A DNA stretch of 23,177 nucleotides from an uncultured Prevotella sp. (GTDB lineage Bacteria; Bacteroidota; Bacteroidia; Bacteroidales; Bacteroidaceae): assembly GCA_900546575.1 (NCBI GenBank), contig URDM01000049.1, positions 1 to 23,177 of the forward strand. The letters are read 5' to 3'. The first letter of the stretch is position 1. Every line of letters begins with the position of its first letter. The notes beneath the pieces are model-generated. The model was not told where the DNA came from. It did not search any database and worked only from the letters and a program-made list of their open reading frames with translations. Positions 1-7,242 of the stretch are shown one piece after another. Made by a program: the position numbers and the translations under genes.

Positions 1-1618
1 ATGGATGTCGGATTACGAGCTTATCAGCGCCCGATATCAGACCAAGAAATTCGAGATAGCCAATAGCTTATGGACGATGGGTACACATGACGGGGAGGAT
101 AATAATCTGATTACTGATGTCTATTTGCCAGACAAGCATTATCACAACGACCAGCTGATTCTTTTGGATACCAACAACCGCTTATTGTCGGAAAAACTCT
201 CAGCCGACTATTCGCTTAATGATAGCAATTCTATCGGTGGCTCTTATCGCTACTATGGAATGTTGAAAGGTAGGACGAATAGTGTTAGCCGGCAGGATGT
301 ATTGCTGAATGGTATGGCACAGGGCAGCATTGATCAGGATGAGGTTATGAAGCCTTTTCTTAGTTTGCATCAGGCTGATATATATTATGTGGGAAAGGTT
401 GGACATGTAGGTGTTGATTTTAATGCCACATACTATGCTGTCAAAAACCGACGTAATGATGAGTGTTTTGAAAGCAGCAAGGAGTTGGGCTATCAGGAGG
501 TACACTCAAGCAATCGCCAAAATAGTGATATGTGGGCAGGCAAGTTGGTTGTGAACATTCCTTTGTGGAAAGGAAATATGTCTGTAGGAACGGAGATGTC
601 GAAGACAGACTCGCACGGAACGTTTCTAAATGAAGAGCAGTTGGTGCCATCCACAAAGACGGATATCCATGAAAGGAATATTGCCGGCTTTGCACAGTAC
701 GGACTGGTTCTCAACAAGTGGACTGTAGGACTTGGTGTGCGTTACGAGAATATCATTCGCGACTATTTCTCTGATGGAGTTAAGCAGGACGATGTTAGCA
801 GAAAGTATAACAACTTTTTTCCTAATCTCAGCGTATCATGGAACAAAGGCAACTGGAATTGGCAACTGAATATCAACGAGAAGATACATCGTCCAAGCTA
901 TCGACAGTTGGGCAACTTCATGCAGTATGACAACCGTTTCCTTTATGAAGGTGGAAATCCTACCTTGCAACCAGAGAAGGTGTTCAATGTTGAGGCAATG
1001 ATGTTATATAAGTGGCTGAATGTTTCCGCAGGTTATAAATACCTGAAGGATGTGATGGAATGGACCAAGTATATCTATCCTGGAAAGGAGTTTGCTTATA
1101 ATACGTCGTTGAATTTCGACCATAAGCAGTTGCTTTATGCTTCTGTCAATGTTTCGCCAAAGTTCGGCATCTTCCGTCCTACGTGGAAGTTCAATTATAG
1201 TCAGCAGTTCTTCGATACCAAGAAGTATGGTGCCAGCAAGGCATTAAGCAAACCTTTGCTGTCGTGCTCGATCAACAACAGTTTCGCTCTTTCAGAAACC
1301 ATGAACGCGGCAATCAGGCTTAATGCCTCAACAACCCATGCCGAAGGATTTCTTATGATGAAGAGCGATTACAGCGTCAACCTGCAGTTTGACAAGTCGT
1401 TTGCCAACCGCACATGGATCATTTATCTTTCTGCAAATGACATCTTCAAGACGGCAAAGGAGCGCTGGACGATGTATGGACTGGGGGCGGGTACTATAAA
1501 AGACTGCTACAACTACACTCGCAACATATCCTTGCAGGTTACGTATAATTTCAATGCCAAGCGCAGTAAGTATAAGGGTACGGGTGCCGGCAATGAGGAG
1601 AAGAGCCGCTTGTAGCTT
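1..1618 (+). CDS. TonB-dependent / PF14905-type outer-membrane beta-barrel protein, 5'-truncated by the window edge
   Basis: This is the C-terminal ~537 residues of a receptor-like outer-membrane barrel. The open frame runs in from the window edge (a Trp codon at base 2 precedes the first Met), so the ATG at base 5 is internal and the real start lies upstream. The protein aligns almost end to end with the barrel half of the complete receptor at 4638-7196. Shared blocks include GVDFNATY, the NIAGFA.YGL segment, the RPSY....QYDNR..YEGGNP block, ERWTMYG and the C-terminal SKYKGTGAGN..EK.RL tail. By analogy the missing part should hold the signal peptide, any STN domain, the carboxypeptidase-regulatory-like domain and the plug. 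The product should sit in the outer membrane and either import a ligand or act in surface signalling; the substrate cannot be read from the sequence. It ends with TAG, followed by a strong hairpin terminator. Family assignment is firm; the ligand is unknown. Confidence 0.88.
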
Positions 1619-1694
1619 TGGGTTTATGGAAACTCTCTCTTATAATAAATGAATGGCAATCGGTCAAGCGAAGATTTTCCAATGAAAAACCATC

Positions 1695-1743
1695 AAAACC
1701 TGTCGTAATCTCTATAAAATAATAAGATTACGACAGGTTTTTT
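1695..1743 (+). terminator. Intrinsic terminator after the first receptor
   Basis: A perfect 17-bp stem joins 1695-1711 to 1725-1741 around a 13-nt A/T-rich loop, and the descending arm ends in six T residues (1738-1743). It lies 77 bp after the receptor stop. The arms contain the motif TGTCGTAATCT, which recurs just downstream in the promoter of the ATPase gene, so this hairpin may also be part of a regulatory repeat. Confidence 0.85.
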
Positions 1744-1794
1744 ATTTAAAAATTGTCGTAATCTCGCTTTTTCTGTAACTTTGCGACAGGTTTT
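1701..1794. repeat. Three copies of TGTCGTAATCT (two direct, one inverted) upstream of the ATPase gene
   Basis: TGTCGTAATCTC occurs at 1701-1712 and again at 1754-1765. The inverted form AGATTACGACA lies at 1725-1735. A shortened inverted copy, GACAGGTTTT (1785-1794), repeats 1732-1741. The copy at 1754 overlaps the -33 element of the ATPase promoter, which is where an operator would sit. A role as a binding site is inference; the repeats themselves are plain in the sequence. Confidence 0.75.
1753..1783 (+). promoter_or_regulatory. Bacteroidetes-type promoter for the ATPase gene
   Basis: The -7 box TAACTTTG (1776-1783) matches TAnnTTTG. A -33 TTG (1753-1755) lies 20 bp upstream. Transcription would start near 1790, giving a leader of about 20 nt before the ATG at 1812. 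The -33 element lies inside the repeated TGTCGTAATCT motif. Confidence 0.7.
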
Positions 1795-1811
1795 ACTAAT
1801 ATGAGATAGAT

Positions 1812-3263
1812 ATGAAAGAGAATATTATAGGCAGAGAACAAGAGATTGAAAAGCTTGAGAATTATATTTCAAGCCGCAAATCAGAATTTATCGCCATTTA
1901 TGGCAGACGTCGTGTAGGCAAGACCTTTCTTGTAAAAGAACTATTTGAAAACCGATTTGCATTTCGCGTCACGGGAAAGGACAATGTCACAACTAAGGAA
2001 CAGCTTACAAGTTTCAGCTTCGCACTTAATGACCAGTTAGGCATAGAGACAGATGTTACCAATTGGCCGGAAGCCTTCCGACTTCTTCAGAAAGCGTTGG
2101 AAAAGATGACAGACGGAACAAAAATCATCTTCTTCGATGAACTCCCTTGGTTCGACACTTATGCCTCCAACTTTATCAGTGCCCTTGAACACTTCTGGAA
2201 CGACTGGGCTTTCTACCGTAGTGATATCAAATTGATTGCTTGCGGAAGTGCCACCACTTGGATGCTCAACCAGGTTATCAATTCACGTGGGGGACTACAT
2301 AATCGCATCACCCACAACATACTACTCTCTCCATTCAAGCTACATGAGGTAGAAGAGTATTTCAAATCACAAGGATTCTATTATGAGCGCCCCGAAATCA
2401 TTGAATGTTATATGGCAATGGGCGGTGTGGCTTATTACTTGTCTCTTTTCGAAAACAACAAAAGCGTAGCGCAAAATATCCAGCAACTCTGCTTCACACG
2501 TGGCGGAGAACTAACCGAAGAGTTCGAGCGCCTGTTCAATTCGCTCTTCAAGAAAGCCGACAACCACCTTGCTATTGTCACAGCCCTGAAGAACAAGGGC
2601 AAAGGCATGACCCGCCTGGACCTGCTTGATGCTACGGGATTGGCAAACAACGGCAGGTTCAGTCAGATACTCAAGGAACTTGAGCAATGTGATTTCATTC
2701 GCAGTTACACCCCATTTGGTAAGTCGAAGAAAGACATGATGTATCAGCTGATAGATCCATTCTGCCTGTTTTATTTCAAGTTTATGCATAACAAAGGGGC
2801 TTTCCTCGACAACCATTGGGTAAAGATGCAAACCACTGCAGAATATGAATCATGGTGCGGGCACGCCTTCGAAATAGTATGTCTTCACCACATCAACGAA
2901 ATAGTCAAGGCTCTGGGTATAGACGGCAGCATAAACACTCCTTGTTCATGGTCTTATCGTCCTACCACTAAAGTCTTGGCAGACGATGAGGCTGACGAAG
3001 ACTTGAAACATGGAACGCAAATAGACTTACTTATAGACCGTTCAGACAGGTCTATCTCTATCTGCGAAATGAAGTATTGCAATGGAGAATATGAAATCAG
3101 CAAGGCATACGACTCACATCTTGCACACCGTTTGAAGGTCTTCAAGAAAGTGACGAAAACAACCAAGACGCTTATTCCTACGTTCTTAACGCCACATGGA
3201 CTATATAATAATATGTATGCAAGAAAGATAAACAGACAGGTAATAGGAAACGACTTGTTTTGA
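1812..3263 (+). CDS. AAA/STAND-like ATPase with C-terminal DUF234/PD-(D/E)XK-like domain
   Basis: A 483-residue P-loop ATPase of the ATPase_2 (archaeal-type, PF01637) kind. The Walker A motif GRRRVGKT is at residues 31-38, the Walker B IIFFDE at 105-110, and a GSATTW sensor-like segment follows. A winged-helix-like middle (about 255-310) comes before a C-terminal domain. There D405, E419 and K421 (ID...E.K) fit the core of a PD-(D/E)XK nuclease fold, as proposed for DUF234-type tails. Bacteroidales genomes typically carry several such genes; their role is unsettled, with DNA-related, defence-like or selfish roles all possible. The gene stands alone between two receptor paralogues, has its own promoter, and ends 124 bp before the sigma gene. 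No signal peptide or membrane segment is present, so it should be cytoplasmic. Family call is strong; function and nuclease activity are unproven. Confidence 0.88.
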   Translation: MKENIIGREQEIEKLENYISSRKSEFIAIYGRRRVGKTFLVKELFENRFAFRVTGKDNVTTKEQLTSFSFALNDQLGIETDVTNWPEAFRLLQKALEKMTDGTKIIFFDELPWFDTYASNFISALEHFWNDWAFYRSDIKLIACGSATTWMLNQVINSRGGLHNRITHNILLSPFKLHEVEEYFKSQGFYYERPEIIECYMAMGGVAYYLSLFENNKSVAQNIQQLCFTRGGELTEEFERLFNSLFKKADNHLAIVTALKNKGKGMTRLDLLDATGLANNGRFSQILKELEQCDFIRSYTPFGKSKKDMMYQLIDPFCLFYFKFMHNKGAFLDNHWVKMQTTAEYESWCGHAFEIVCLHHINEIVKALGIDGSINTPCSWSYRPTTKVLADDEADEDLKHGTQIDLLIDRSDRSISICEMKYCNGEYEISKAYDSHLAHRLKVFKKVTKTTKTLIPTFLTPHGLYNNMYARKINRQVIGNDLF

Positions 3264-3284
3264 AAAGTGAGGGTACTACCTTTA
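3255..3284 (+). promoter_or_regulatory. Candidate promoter for the sigma/anti-sigma/receptor operon
   Basis: TACCTTTA (3277-3284) resembles TAnnTTTG with one mismatch at the last base. A TTG (3255-3257) sits exactly 19 bp upstream, inside the last codons of the ATPase gene. A start near 3291 would give a leader of about 95 nt containing the left arm of the 16-bp inverted repeat (3315-3330). An ECF-dependent promoter could lie elsewhere in this gap but is not recognisable by eye. Confidence 0.4.
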
Positions 3285-3314
3285 CATTGCTTTACTAAAA
3301 AGAAAACATGAATA

Positions 3315-3330
3315 TTTCTTCATTTTAGGG
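3315..3330. repeat. Left arm of a perfect 16-bp inverted repeat flanking the sigma gene
   Basis: TTTCTTCATTTTAGGG here is the exact reverse complement of 3920-3935, about 590 bp away on the other side of the sigma gene. In the operon mRNA this arm lies in the 5' leader, and its partner ends five bases before the anti-sigma start codon. Confidence 0.8.
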
Positions 3331-3387
3331 GTGATTGATTTACGGAAAGTATGTCTATTAGAGTAGAAACAAGAAGAAAATGACGTA

Positions 3388-3876
3388 ATGACTGAAGAAA
3401 ATGAACAGCAGATGGAACAGCTGTTCCACAACAATTACGAACGGATGTATCGCTTAGCCTTTGCCTTGCTACATGACAACGATGTGGCGAAGGATGTGGT
3501 GAGCGACGTGTTCTCAAGGTTGTGGGACAAACAGCTGATTCCTGACCAGGCTTACTTGATGCGGAGCGTGAAGAATGCTTGTATCAATATTATAGCCAAG
3601 AAGAAACGGGATGAAAGGCTTAAGCTGCTTCTTCCTCTCTCGGAAGAGAAACTAATGGAGGAAGAGCCTTACCGCCTGGAAGAGCGATGGCAAGCAACGG
3701 TGGATTGCATCGACAACGACTTGACCAATCAAACCGCTTCCGTTATCCGATTGTGCTATCGCGAAGGCATGTCGTATAAGGATACAGCAGAAGAATTAGG
3801 CATCAGCATCTCGGCTGTGAACAAGCACATCGTGAAAGGTTTGCGAACGCTCAGAGAAAAGTTGAAAGGAAAGTAG
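3388..3876 (+). CDS. ECF RNA polymerase sigma-70 factor
   Basis: A 162-residue extracytoplasmic-function sigma factor. Region 2 spans about residues 10-75 (FHNNYERMYRLAFALL, then DVVSDVFSRLW), with a short linker. Region 4 is at about 105-160, with the helix-turn-helix MSYKDTAEELGISISAVNKH typical of Bacteroidetes FecI-like factors. It should direct RNA polymerase to the promoters of the partner receptor or nutrient-uptake genes once released from the anti-sigma factor encoded 64 bp downstream. Start choice: this ATG overlaps the stop of a two-codon frame (ATG ACG TAA at 3380-3388) in a TAATG arrangement. No other in-frame Met precedes region 2. The target regulon cannot be read from this window, though the adjoining receptors are obvious candidates. 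Confidence 0.92.
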   Translation: MTEENEQQMEQLFHNNYERMYRLAFALLHDNDVAKDVVSDVFSRLWDKQLIPDQAYLMRSVKNACINIIAKKKRDERLKLLLPLSEEKLMEEEPYRLEERWQATVDCIDNDLTNQTASVIRLCYREGMSYKDTAEELGISISAVNKHIVKGLRTLREKLKGK

Positions 3877-3885
3877 CATAACGTT

Positions 3886-3919
3886 TTTCTATTGTATGAA
3901 GACGTCCTTACAATAGAAA
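3886..3919 (+). promoter_or_regulatory. Intercistronic hairpin between the sigma and anti-sigma genes
   Basis: TTTCTATTGTA (3886-3896) pairs perfectly with TACAATAGAAA (3909-3919) around a 12-nt loop containing GACGTC. No T-run follows, so it does not look like a full terminator. It may attenuate, stabilise or process the transcript. It directly abuts the right arm of the 16-bp repeat. Confidence 0.6.
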
Positions 3920-3935
3920 CCCTAAAATGAAGAAA
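3920..3935. repeat. Right arm of the 16-bp inverted repeat
   Basis: CCCTAAAATGAAGAAA is the exact reverse complement of 3315-3330. It covers bases -21 to -6 relative to the anti-sigma ATG at 3941, the region where the ribosome would bind. Confidence 0.8.
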
Positions 3936-3940
3936 AGAAA

Positions 3941-4636
3941 ATGAAACAAGAATTATATAGTATAGATTCTCAGAAATTGGATATGCTCCTCGAACTCTTG
4001 GAGCATCCTGAAAAGTATTCCGAAACCCAGAAGGCTGAACTTTTGGGCGATGAGGAAATGAATGAAATCTATCAGCAGATGGTTGAAACCCGACAGGCTT
4101 TTGATTTCGACAAGTCGAATGAAGAAATGAAGATGCCTTCGGTTGAGGCTGAATGGAAGAAGCTGAAAGATGAAAAGCAGAACAGTACCAAAGTGGTTTC
4201 TCTTTGGAGCCCGATGAGAAAGGTGGCTGCCGTTGCTGCAGTCCTTGTTGTCTCAGGCTTCGCCTTTGCAGCCATTCATCTGGCTTTGCTTTCTCGTCAG
4301 ACATCAGACAAGAACGATACCGAACTTGTGGCAGCAGGCAAGGATTCTGTGCTGGAGATTTCTTTCACTCGGAAAGCTAACACGGAAGAAAAAACTGATT
4401 CTGCAAGTATAGCCAAGTTTCCGTTGGTTTATGAAAACGCTGAGCTTCAGAACATCTTGTCTTCTATAGCCGAGCATTTCCATCTTCAAGTGACTTATAA
4501 GAATGAGTCGGCCCGACATATCCGTCTCTTCCTTCAACTGAAGGAGAATCTGAGCATAGATGATATTATCACGCTGATGAATCATTTCGAGAAAGTGAAC
4601 ATTAGTCGTGAAGGTCAAACCCTAATAGTGGAATAA
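3941..4636 (+). CDS. Short anti-sigma factor with DUF4974 (FecR C-terminal / STN-like) domain but no FecR domain
   Basis: A 231-residue single-pass membrane protein. Residues 1-90 are an acidic cytoplasmic segment, probably the sigma-binding part. Residues about 94-117 form one transmembrane helix (AAVAAVLVVSGFAFAAIHLALL). A short linker leads to a C-terminal DUF4974-like domain at about 161-231 (YENAELQNILSSIAEHF through the end). Bacteroidetes FecR-type anti-sigma factors usually have a FecR domain of roughly 100 residues between helix and DUF4974; here only about 43 residues separate them, so that domain is missing. The DUF4974 part has the same pattern as the STN-like N-domain of the receptor starting two bases after this gene's stop codon. 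It should hold the sigma factor at the inner membrane until the receptor signals. The role is inferred from domain layout and operon order. Confidence 0.82.
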   Translation: MKQELYSIDSQKLDMLLELLEHPEKYSETQKAELLGDEEMNEIYQQMVETRQAFDFDKSNEEMKMPSVEAEWKKLKDEKQNSTKVVSLWSPMRKVAAVAAVLVVSGFAFAAIHLALLSRQTSDKNDTELVAAGKDSVLEISFTRKANTEEKTDSASIAKFPLVYENAELQNILSSIAEHFHLQVTYKNESARHIRLFLQLKENLSIDDIITLMNHFEKVNISREGQTLIVE

Positions 4637-4637
4637 G

Positions 4638-7196
4638 ATGCTAAAATCAAGATATATCATGATGTTCGTGGGTTTGATGAGTCTTTCTTTTTATACCGCT
4701 TATGCCCAACGAATCACCCGCAGCTTCCGCAACACTTCGATGTCGGAAGCTCTCACCGTCCTTGCCAAGAGTACAAAGGATTATCACATCAATTTCATAT
4801 ATGATGAATTGGAGGACTTCACGGTTACCACTAATGTGGTGAAGCGAACCGCTCCTGATGCCATCAGGCAAATCATAGGTTTCTATCCGATGAAGATGAC
4901 GATAGATGGCGACAATATATTCGTGGAATGCACGCAGAAATCAGCTACAAAAATGATTGGTCGCGTAGTTGACAGCAATAATCGCCCGATAGATTTTGCC
5001 AATGTAGCGTTGCTTAATGTGGGCGACTCTTCATTGATAAATGGCGGTGTGACGAACGAGAACGGTCAGTTTGTGATTCCTTGCAAAGCCAGTAAGGCAA
5101 TAGTAAGGGTGAGTTGTGTGGGCTATCAGACCGCATTTCACTCGTACAATACTGGTATGATAGGAGCAATCGTGCTGCATGAGAACACGATAAACCTTAA
5201 AGGCGTGAAGGTAAAAGCTATGCGCGAGAACATAAAGTTGGGACAGGAGGGTATGCTTGTTGATATAGAACACTCCGATCTTAACAAGATTGGTACAGCA
5301 ACTGATGTGTTGCGCGAGTTGCCTCGTGTTGATGTCAGTTCGGATGGAACGGTGAATGTGTTTGCCAAAGGTTCGCCGCTTGTCTATATCAACAACCGAC
5401 AGGTGAGAGATCTCAACGAACTGCATCAACTGAAGTCGGATAATATAAAGAATGTAGAGATTGTCACCGCACCAGGTGCTAAATATAATGCAGAGGTTAA
5501 GTCCGTAATACGTATCAATACAATACGCCGTCAGGGCGAAGGATGGAGTGGCGAGAACTATACTACTACAAAGTTCAACAAGTGGTGGGGTGGCTCGCAA
5601 TACATGTCGTCAACATATCGTACTAATAAGGTAGAAGTGTTTGGTGAACTATGGGGGTCAACGACACCCGGAGGTGAGGATAATGTGTTGTCTAACGAAA
5701 TCAATGGTACGAAGAATATATTCATTGAACAGGCAGCACCGCTTAAGTATCGTTCAAAAGGAGCCGGTGCTAAGGCTGCCTTTGCTTATTCCATAGATGA
5801 TGACAATACATTTGGATTGAGCTACGAAAATCAGTCGGGTTTGGGCAAAGGAGAGACGACAGGCTCTTATCAGAAGATAATGGAAGATGGAATGCAAACA
5901 GCATTCGTAAACGAAGCAGCCAGTATGAGGGATTGCTTTAGTCCTACACATAATGCCAATGCATATTATGTGGGTAAGATAGGCAAGTTGGGTGTGGACT
6001 TCAACGCTACTTATTTCTGGAAAAAGAAAGGTAGGACGATGTCAATCAAAGAGAGCAGCGTAGATATTGAGAGTCGCGACGTTCATACACGCAATAGACA
6101 GCATAGTGATATGACTGCTGCCAAACTCATTCTGTCTTACCCTGTTTGGAAGGGAGCACTAAGTGTAGGCACCGAATTTACATCCTCACGTATTCGTGGC
6201 GAATACGCCAATGCCGAGCAATATGTCGCTGCGTCGAACACAAAGATTGAAGAACAGAACATTGCTGGCTTTGCTGAGTATGGCTTGAAGTTTGGCGACT
6301 TCTCGGTAAATGCAGGTGTAAGATACGAGCATGTCAAGTCCGATTATTATTCATTTGGTCGATGGCAGGCTGAGCAGAGTCGTAGATATTCCGATTGGTT
6401 CCCTTCTGCTTCTATATCATGGAACAGTGGTAAATGGGCATTACAGCTTGCTTATACCTGCAAGACTCAACGCCCCAGCTATAACAGCTTGCGTGATGAG
6501 GTGCAGTATGATAATCGCTATACTTATGAGGGTGGAAATCCATATATCCGTCCATGTATAATAAATAATGTGGACTTGAATGTGGTGTACGATTGGTTGT
6601 CGTTCAATGCTGGCTACAACTATATCGACAAACCTATGGTGTGGATTGCAACGCTCTATCAAGGCAAGGATATCGCCTTTATGCGCAATGTCAACTTCAA
6701 TAATAGTCAGGATGTGTATGCGTCGGTAGTGGTTTCGCCTCGTTTCGGTTGGTATAATCCGATGGCAGAGATTGACTACACACAGTCGTTTCTGTCTATA
6801 GATGGTTTCGACATCAACAAACCGTCAAACAGACCGTGCTTCAATTTCCGTCTGAACAATCGTTTCAATATAACGTCTACGCTGAAGGCTTTCCTGAATA
6901 TGCGATATAAAACAAGCCGACTTTATGATATTCAATATTCCAAACCGTTCGCCCAAGTGGACGTGAAGTTCACAAAGTCGTTTCTCAACGACGCTCTTGT
7001 GATAGGCGTTTATGCCAACGACTTGTTCAAGACCGATAAGGAACGTTGGACAATGTATGGCAACCGTAATGTAATGACAAAAGACTGTTATGGCTATACG
7101 CGCTGCGTGGGTATGACCTTGTCGTACAACTTCAATACTGCAAAGAGTAAGTACAAGGGTACGGGTGCTGGTAATACTGAGAAAAACCGCCTGTAA
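4638..7196 (+). CDS. STN-containing TonB-dependent transducer-like outer-membrane receptor (PF14905 barrel)
   Basis: An 852-residue outer-membrane protein, complete in the window. It has a signal peptide (about 1-23, cleavage after AYA). An STN-like domain at 25-98 is followed by a carboxypeptidase-regulatory-like beta-sandwich at 105-183 (GRVVDSNNRPIDFANVAL ... VSCVGYQT). A TonB plug at about 195-297 (TATDVLRELPRVDVSSDGTV, PLVYINNRQV, VEIVTAPGAKYNAEV) leads into a barrel from about 300 on. The barrel ends in LSYNFN, then a tail SKYKGTGAGNTEKNRL. The start lies two bases after the anti-sigma stop, so the three genes are one operon. The STN domain marks it as a transducer able to pass ligand binding to the anti-sigma factor. 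No clear TonB box is visible. The ligand is unknown. It is paralogous to the truncated receptor at 1-1618. Confidence 0.9.
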   Translation: MLKSRYIMMFVGLMSLSFYTAYAQRITRSFRNTSMSEALTVLAKSTKDYHINFIYDELEDFTVTTNVVKRTAPDAIRQIIGFYPMKMTIDGDNIFVECTQKSATKMIGRVVDSNNRPIDFANVALLNVGDSSLINGGVTNENGQFVIPCKASKAIVRVSCVGYQTAFHSYNTGMIGAIVLHENTINLKGVKVKAMRENIKLGQEGMLVDIEHSDLNKIGTATDVLRELPRVDVSSDGTVNVFAKGSPLVYINNRQVRDLNELHQLKSDNIKNVEIVTAPGAKYNAEVKSVIRINTIRRQGEGWSGENYTTTKFNKWWGGSQYMSSTYRTNKVEVFGELWGSTTPGGEDNVLSNEINGTKNIFIEQAAPLKYRSKGAGAKAAFAYSIDDDNTFGLSYENQSGLGKGETTGSYQKIMEDGMQTAFVNEAASMRDCFSPTHNANAYYVGKIGKLGVDFNATYFWKKKGRTMSIKESSVDIESRDVHTRNRQHSDMTAAKLILSYPVWKGALSVGTEFTSSRIRGEYANAEQYVAASNTKIEEQNIAGFAEYGLKFGDFSVNAGVRYEHVKSDYYSFGRWQAEQSRRYSDWFPSASISWNSGKWALQLAYTCKTQRPSYNSLRDEVQYDNRYTYEGGNPYIRPCIINNVDLNVVYDWLSFNAGYNYIDKPMVWIATLYQGKDIAFMRNVNFNNSQDVYASVVVSPRFGWYNPMAEIDYTQSFLSIDGFDINKPSNRPCFNFRLNNRFNITSTLKAFLNMRYKTSRLYDIQYSKPFAQVDVKFTKSFLNDALVIGVYANDLFKTDKERWTMYGNRNVMTKDCYGYTRCVGMTLSYNFNTAKSKYKGTGAGNTEKNRL

Positions 7197-7201
7197 TAAA
7201 A

Positions 7202-7241
7202 AATGCGGAGGCTATGGCGTTCTTGCCATAACCTCCGCATT
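7202..7241. terminator. Bidirectional terminator between the receptor and the HD gene; also a repeated palindrome
   Basis: Arms 7202-7218 and 7225-7241 pair at 16 of 17 positions around a six-base loop, with one C/A mismatch. On the minus strand the stem runs into six T residues, so it is a good terminator for the HD gene; the plus-strand tail (CTTACTCTT) is weaker. The core (7207-7238) is 25/32 identical to 22939-22970, so it also belongs to a dispersed repeat. Confidence 0.8.
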
Positions 7242-7242
7242 C

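Noticed and set aside
5..1618. ATG at base 5 as the true start of the first receptor
   Set aside because: The frame is open to the window edge, and alignment with the complete paralogue places this Met inside the barrel, so the gene is truncated by the window, not naturally short.
3756..4304. 182-residue minus-strand frame over the sigma/anti-sigma junction
   Set aside because: It crosses two well-supported plus-strand genes and has low-complexity Gln/Ser/Pro-rich content without a recognisable domain.
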